A stretch of DNA of 64,000 nucleotides from Coix lacryma-jobi var. lacryma-jobi (Eukaryota > Streptophyta > Magnoliopsida > Poales > Poaceae), in the NCBI GenBank assembly GCA_009763385.1, contig CM019824.1:156606357-156670356 (forward strand), given 5' to 3'. Made by a program: the position numbers and the translations under genes. Shown here piece after piece: positions 59,530 through 64,000 of this stretch. Position 1 is the first letter of the stretch. The number at the start of each line of letters is the position of its first letter. The notes below the pieces were generated by a model. It worked only from the letters and a program-made list of their open reading frames with translations, was not told the origin of the DNA and did no database searches.

Positions 59530-61959
59530 TGAAAGGTCCTAGTTTGGTTTTGGTAATTGAGTGACAACTTAGGTGGACTAATATATGTTTGAAGTAAATT
59601 ACACAGGTGATTAGTCCATAGGTGATCATGTGTGAGCAACATATGCCATAGAGGAGAATTGGCTTGGAGGATGTTGCAATGCTCATGCATGAAGATGAAG
59701 AAGGAGCTTAATGCATATGTGACATGACATGTGGTCATATGGCTAAGATGAAGAAGATCAAGGCAAGACTTGGCTTGATGGACCGGTTGCGAAGGTGAAG
59801 GGCAAGTTGAGGCTTTGAAGCCGTTGGTACCGAGTGTCGGGAGGCTTAAGCAAGACTTGGCGCCGAAGGACCGAAGCGATGGTGAAGAGCAAGTGATGTC
59901 AAGATCGATGGACCATGGAGGCCATGTGATGATATGAAGTGGATCATATCATTTGAAGATAGGTTGGTGCATGTGTTGCATCAACACCGAAGGAGATGGA
60001 ATGGAATGCGCAAGGCAAAGGTATATTTGTAGGGCATTTCATTTCACCGGTCATAGGTGTGTAGAGAAGATTATGACCGGGTTTAGGATAGATGGCCGTA
60101 CTATTAAGAGGAGCAAACTTGTTTGCATATCGGTCATCTAGTGCCACTTGAGCGATCTAACTTTGCGATGTTACTAAGATCGAGTGGCGTGGTGAGAGCA
60201 AGTGAAAATCCTTTGAAAATTGTTTGTGAAAATGCTAACACACATGCACATGATGTTGTACACTTGTTGGTGTTAGCACATTTGCAAAGGAGAAGTTGTT
60301 GGAGTTGGTTTGGATCAACTCGGAGATGAAAATGAAGTTTTCTGTGTGTTGTCGGTGGTACCGACCCTGGGTTGTCGGTGGTACCGCCCAAGGATGCAGC
60401 GCGCAGACCTCTCTGGACCGAAGCGGTTTTGGCCTGGCGGTGGTACCGCCATTACCTCGGTACTACCGCCGGCGGTGGTACCGACCGGATGGTCGGTGGT
60501 ACCGTGGCCCTGAGGAGTTTCGCGAGGCTCTCTGTAGTTTCTGAAAATGGCTTGCCGGTAGTACCGCCATTACCTCGGTACTACCGCCCACGGTGGTACC
60601 GACGCAAGGTCGGTAGTGGCTGGTTTTTCGCAGAGCTCTCTGGTCGCGGCGATTTTGGCCTGGCGGTAGTACCGCCATGACCTCGGTACTACCGACCTCG
60701 GAGGAACCGACCAGGGGTCGGTGGTTTGCCTAAATCTGCGCGATGTGAGGTAACGGCTAGTTTGACTAAGCCGGTAGTACCGCCCAGGAGGGGTCGGTAC
60801 TACCGACCGGAGCGCAGAATGCCCAGTGAAGGGGCATAACGGCTAGTTGGCCATTGAGGCTATATATAGTCGTTGAGGCCGGCTTTGGGCCGGGGGTTGG
60901 AGCACTCCAAAGCCTTGGTGGCTTGTGTGGATGTGCTTGGGAGCCCTCTAACACACATATGCTTTAGTGCTCATCTGATTGTGTGAGAGAGTGATCCTAG
61001 TGCGTTGCTTTGAGAGATAGCATCGAGTGGCACTAGGTGTTCGAGTTTCAAGCCGGTGGTGCTTATTACTCTTGGAGGTTGCCACCTCCTAGACGGCTTG
61101 GTGATCGAGTCTCCGTCGTGAAGCCCGCGTGAAGATTGTGCGTGGCTCCGGAGAAGGATTGTGAGGGGCATTGTGCTCGCCCCGCGGGGATCGCGAAGAG
61201 CAACTCTAGTGGATTGCGCGTGTCATTGAGTTACCCTCACTTGTGGGTGAGTTCTTGCGGCGCTCGAGTGTCGAGCTAGGTGTGGTGCCTATTAGCCGCC
61301 GAACTACCAAAGTGTGTGGTCGACACAACGGGGACTAGCTTGGTGGCAACCAAGTGAACCTCGGGAGAAAAATCACCGTGTCAACTTCGTGTTCATCTTC
61401 TCGGTGGTTTGCAAACTCCTTTCACTAGCTTGTATTTACTTGTTCATATACATGTGCTAGTGTAGTTGCTCTTATGATTAGTTAGCTTGTGTAGCTTGCT
61501 AGTTACCTTCCTTGCTTGTGTAGCATAGAAGTTGATCCCATGAGTGACTAGTTGACTTGTAGTCTTGCTAGTCACATTGCTTAGTTTGTGTAGCTAAGTT
61601 GAGCTCTCTAATTTGGCTTGTGTAGCCTTGTTATTGAGCATTGCTAGTGAGCTTAGGCTTTGTGTTTTGCTTGCTAGTTTGTGTAGGAGCTCCCTCGTGC
61701 TTAAAGTACTAGTGGCATAGGATTGTGTGACCTTGCTTCTAGAATTGGTTAGGTGAGCTTTAGCTAGCCCGACACCTTATTTGCATTGTTTAGGATCTTT
61801 TATAAGGTGTCATAGAGTATAAGTAGAGGGGTGTAGTCCTGGCTAGATCGATAGTTTTAATTCCGCATTTATTTCGGTTAGCCATTCCGCTGCAATTAAG
61901 TTTAAGTTTTTAAAAAGGACTATTCACCCCCCCCTCTAGTCCGCCATCTCGACCCTTTA
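59530..61959 (+). repeat. 3' LTR of the gag-only Sirevirus
   Basis: Nearly identical to 52180-54619; ends GACCCTTTA. Palindrome array at 60352-60810, TATATATA at 60861-60868. Confidence 0.9.
60352..60810. repeat. palindrome array in 3' LTR
   Basis: Same unit type as at 52998-53485. One unit pair differs: a stretch at 53078-53110 in the left copy is replaced by GGCCTGGCGGTGGTACCGCC here. Confidence 0.85.
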
Positions 61960-62580
61960 ATCCCCGGGCCTGGTCGGCGACGAGCGACGGCAAAGTCCCC
62001 GGGCCTGGTCGGCGACGAGCGAAGGCGAAGTCCCTGAAAAATAAATATGGAGAGCAGTAGTACATGATGATGTACAAATAAAATACGGAGAAAAAACCAA
62101 TGGCGGAGGATGACTGCGGTTTGATGTAGATCCGATCTTGGGCGGCGGGCGGGTCGGCGACGGGCCCGGTTGACGATGAGCGAAGGCGGCGATGAGCCTG
62201 GTCGACGACGAGCGACGGCGGCGAAGGGCGAAGGCGGCGACGAGCTTGGTCGACGACGAGGGACGACAGCGACGAAGGCGGTGATGATCCTGGTCGACGA
62301 CGAGCGACGACAGCGACGGGCGAATGTGGCGACGAGCGAATGCGGCGACGAGCCTGGTCGACGTCGAGCGACGGCAGCGACGAAGGCGGTGACGATCCTG
62401 GTCGACGACGAGCGAAGGCGACGATCCGGGTCGACGATGAGCGATGGCGACGACGAGTGATGACGGCGACGAGTCTGGTCAACGACGAGCACGGTCGACG
62501 ACGAGCGAAGGTGGCGACGAGCCGGATGTAGATCCGATCTTGGGCGGCGGGCGGGTCGGCGACGAGCCCGGTTGACGATG
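61960..62580. repeat. GC-rich array continued, right of the Sirevirus insertion
   Basis: Resumes as TCCCCGGGCCTGGTCGG and continues with GACGAGC units. A piece TGTAGATCCGATCTTGGGCG occurs twice (62123, 62525). Confidence 0.85.
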
Positions 62581-62879
62581 AGCGAAGGCGACAGCGTTGA
62601 TGCAGTCAGTGATCCTCTTGTTGGCCCGGTCGATGGCTTCGACCAGGTCATCACGGCGGATGGATCTTGGCGCGCGGGGCGCCGGCGCGATGACGCGGTG
62701 GGTGGATGGCGAGGCATCTGGCGCAGGAAGGTGCGCGGGTTCCACGATCTCCGGAGCGAGGATGGCGTTGCTTGATGGTCCAGATGATAGATCCGATCTG
62801 AAAGGAGACGCCGGGCTCGTGGAGTATCATGGAGTCGATGAAGATGACCGCTTGGCAGATCATGATGTCGTAGCACACC

Positions 62880-62899
62880 CCCCTACCTGACGCGCCAAC
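62880..62899 (-). other. primer-binding-site-like sequence
   Basis: On the minus strand, directly after the LTR: TTGGCGCGTCAGGTAGGGG. It has the TGGCGC start common to tRNA-primed plant Gypsy elements. tRNA identity not assigned. Confidence 0.5.
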
Positions 62900-63350
62900 T
62901 GTCGACGAAATATGGTCGATAGTCTACCGAGGGGTATGCCCAAGGTAGTAGATTGAGCGGCGGAGGCGTGCGAGACGTCTGCAAAGCGTAAAGACAGGGA
63001 CGAGAGACGGCGATTTAGACAGGTTCGAGCTGACAAGTCGCTGTAATACCCTACGTCTTGTGTTCTGGTGGCTGGTTTGTATTGATGGATTGGAATATCG
63101 CGTGTTACAATCAGATGAGATCTGATGAGACGAGGTGAGATGAGAGGGGGTCCCTGCTCGCCTTATATAGTCGGGGAGCAGGGTTACAGTTGTCGAGTCC
63201 TTATCATATTACAAGCGGTTCCTTAAGGCAAGGAATCTGGATCTAACTCTAGGATCTTCCTTGACGGGCAAGGCTTCTGGAGAGTCCTTGACGAGCACAG
63301 CGAGCTGGTCGTGTGCTGCAAGGCCTCGCGAGCTGGGCTATCCTTGATGA
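62900..63350 (-). repeat. 5' LTR of the Gypsy-like element, truncated
   Basis: Matches 49047-49497 and then stops after TCCTTGATGA. The minus-strand TATATAAG box lies near 63162-63169. Confidence 0.8.
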
Positions 63351-63700
63351 ATTATTATACAAGTATTAGGGTTTTTTTAGATAAAGGATAAAAGTTTATC
63401 TGGCTTCATTTATCTTCGAGAGATAAACTCAGGCGAATTATTATAAACTGCCTACATGGTGGCACACACCATAGACACGAGGAATAGAAAATTCGAATAA
63501 CACACCCATAAATCAATAGAAACCCAAATAAAAAACGATAACCATCCACTAGACGAAAACAACTGAAGACACGCCATCTCGAGAACTCGACATGCATCAA
63601 CTAACTCTTGCTCGAGGTCTTCATCGCGTTGTAATTGAGCCTATTGTCGGAGCCAATAAGTCTCCCGAAACAGTACCTGCAAAAAAGGATTTAGATCTAC
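63351..63700 (-). mobile_element. poly(A)-type retroelement fragment
   Basis: On the minus strand the sequence ends CTTTTATCCTTTATCTAAAAAAA (complement of about 63369-63391), like a LINE or SINE 3' end. Upstream it has no clear gene. Family not assigned. Confidence 0.45.
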
Positions 63701-63960
63701 ATCTGTCAAACAGTATCTTATTTCTTGTTATCCACAGTGACCACCGTAAAGCTGATGCGGCACTCAATAAGATCAAATTATGATTGTTTCCCCATGCTAC
63801 TCAACTATGTAATATATACTATACTTATCTACTATGTATAATTAAGCTGTTGATACTACCAGGGCAACGCTAGATGTACTGTTCTAACAAACACTAACCT
63901 CTAACTAAATAATTTAAAACAATTCATCCTCAATTCCAACGTGCAACAGAATAGACCCAC
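63701..63960. other. no gene seen
   Basis: AT-rich, probably part of the element ending at 63991. Confidence 0.4.
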
Positions 63961-63963
63961 AGG

Positions 63964-63992
63964 CGCGCGATGGCGCGTACCCCACCACTAGT
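63964..63992 (+). mobile_element. Helitron-like 3' terminus
   Basis: A short hairpin CGCGC-GATG-GCGCG is followed after about ten bases by CTAG (63988-63991) and then T. This is the signature of a Helitron 3' end inserted between A and T. The 5' end was not found. Confidence 0.55.
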
Positions 63993-64000
63993 ATTAATAA

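Larger units (their letters stand above)
52180..61959 (+). mobile_element. young non-autonomous Sirevirus, gag only
   Basis: Two nearly identical LTRs of about 2.4 kb, a primer-binding site TGGTATCGGAGC after the left one and a polypurine tract AAAAAGGGGGAGA before the right one. The interior has a broken gag but no protease, integrase, reverse transcriptase or RNase H. LTR differences are a handful of substitutions and small indels, most in the palindrome-rich part, so the insertion is recent. It lies inside the GC array of the Gypsy-like element. The target duplication is not perfect: AAAGT at left, AATCC at right, with the LTR end TA instead of CA. Confidence 0.9.
49047..63350 (-). mobile_element. 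non-autonomous Gypsy-like LTR element, interrupted by a Sirevirus
   Basis: LTRs begin TGTCGACGAAATATGG at 49047 and 62900. Orientation is minus, from three signs: the TATATAAG box reads on the minus strand, the sequence inside 62899 reads TTGGCGCGTCAGGTAGGGG (primer-site-like) and the one inside 49545 reads CTCGGGGACTAGC (polypurine-like). The right LTR lacks its last 50 bases or so. The interior (49545-52179 plus 61960-62899) codes for no gag or pol domain and is dominated by GC-rich tandem repeats. It must rely on a relative for all proteins. The two LTRs differ at roughly 3% of positions by eye. Confidence 0.8.

Noticed and set aside
61920..62876. 318-codon minus-strand frame just inside the 5' LTR, in gag position
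   Set aside because: Position would suit gag, but it runs through the repeat array and into the Sirevirus LTR end, with no gag or zinc-knuckle motif.

Overview
This window is nuclear DNA from a grass (Poaceae). A panicoid grass is likely, but the species is not determinable from the sequence. The evidence is one intron-rich plant gene surrounded by typical grass transposons: Sirevirus-type Ty1/copia elements with clustered short palindromes, a CACTA element with TTTAGTCCCGG subterminal repeats, Stowaway-like MITEs, hAT-like MITEs and a nested Gypsy-like element. There are no bacterial-style operons, rRNA, tRNA or CRISPR arrays that I can see.

Layout. 1-8417: the 3' part of a Sirevirus with gag remnant, protease, an integrase with an internal deletion, reverse transcriptase, RNase H, an extra post-pol ORF, polypurine tract and 3' LTR; its 5' LTR lies outside the window. 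8418-9700: an older Sirevirus LTR, itself split by a Gypsy-type solo LTR (9111-9544) with a 5-bp target duplication. 10139-22508: a complete 12.4-kb CACTA element with TTA target duplications, inserted inside a MITE. On the minus strand it carries three decayed genes: a small GRF-type zinc-finger protein, a TNP2-type transposase, and a coiled-coil/proline-rich protein ending in a Ulp1-like C48 protease. It also holds a degenerate telomere-like array. 22572-25310: degraded LTR sequence and a Stowaway MITE.

25984-43062 (minus): the only host gene recognised, a KIN-14 kinesin of the KAC1/KAC2 type (kinesin-like proteins for actin-based chloroplast movement). I could place 23 coding exons. All 22 exons after the first keep a continuous frame from splice site to splice site, giving a protein of about 1,290 residues. 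Exon 1 is one base short (or two long) of the phase the rest needs, so the copy as given is frameshifted near its N terminus. Its introns hold a LINE 3' end, a second LINE tail, MITEs and a candidate Pack-MULE.

43400-49046: MITEs nested in MITEs, short duplications and otherwise unassigned intergenic DNA. 49047-63350: a non-autonomous Gypsy-like element on the minus strand, with about 3% LTR divergence by eye and an interior made largely of GC-rich tandem repeats. A younger non-autonomous Sirevirus (52180-61959), with nearly identical 2.4-kb LTRs and only a broken gag, is inserted into it. The window ends with a poly(A)-type retroelement fragment and a Helitron-like 3' terminus.

The nested order gives a relative timeline. 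The most unusual feature is that the two Sireviruses each carry many copies of their own imperfect palindrome (CGGCAGTGCCG in one, CGGTAGTACCG or CGGTGGTACCG in the other). In the first element these clusters occur in gag, pol, spacer and LTR alike, so the same DNA word is forced into coding sequence.
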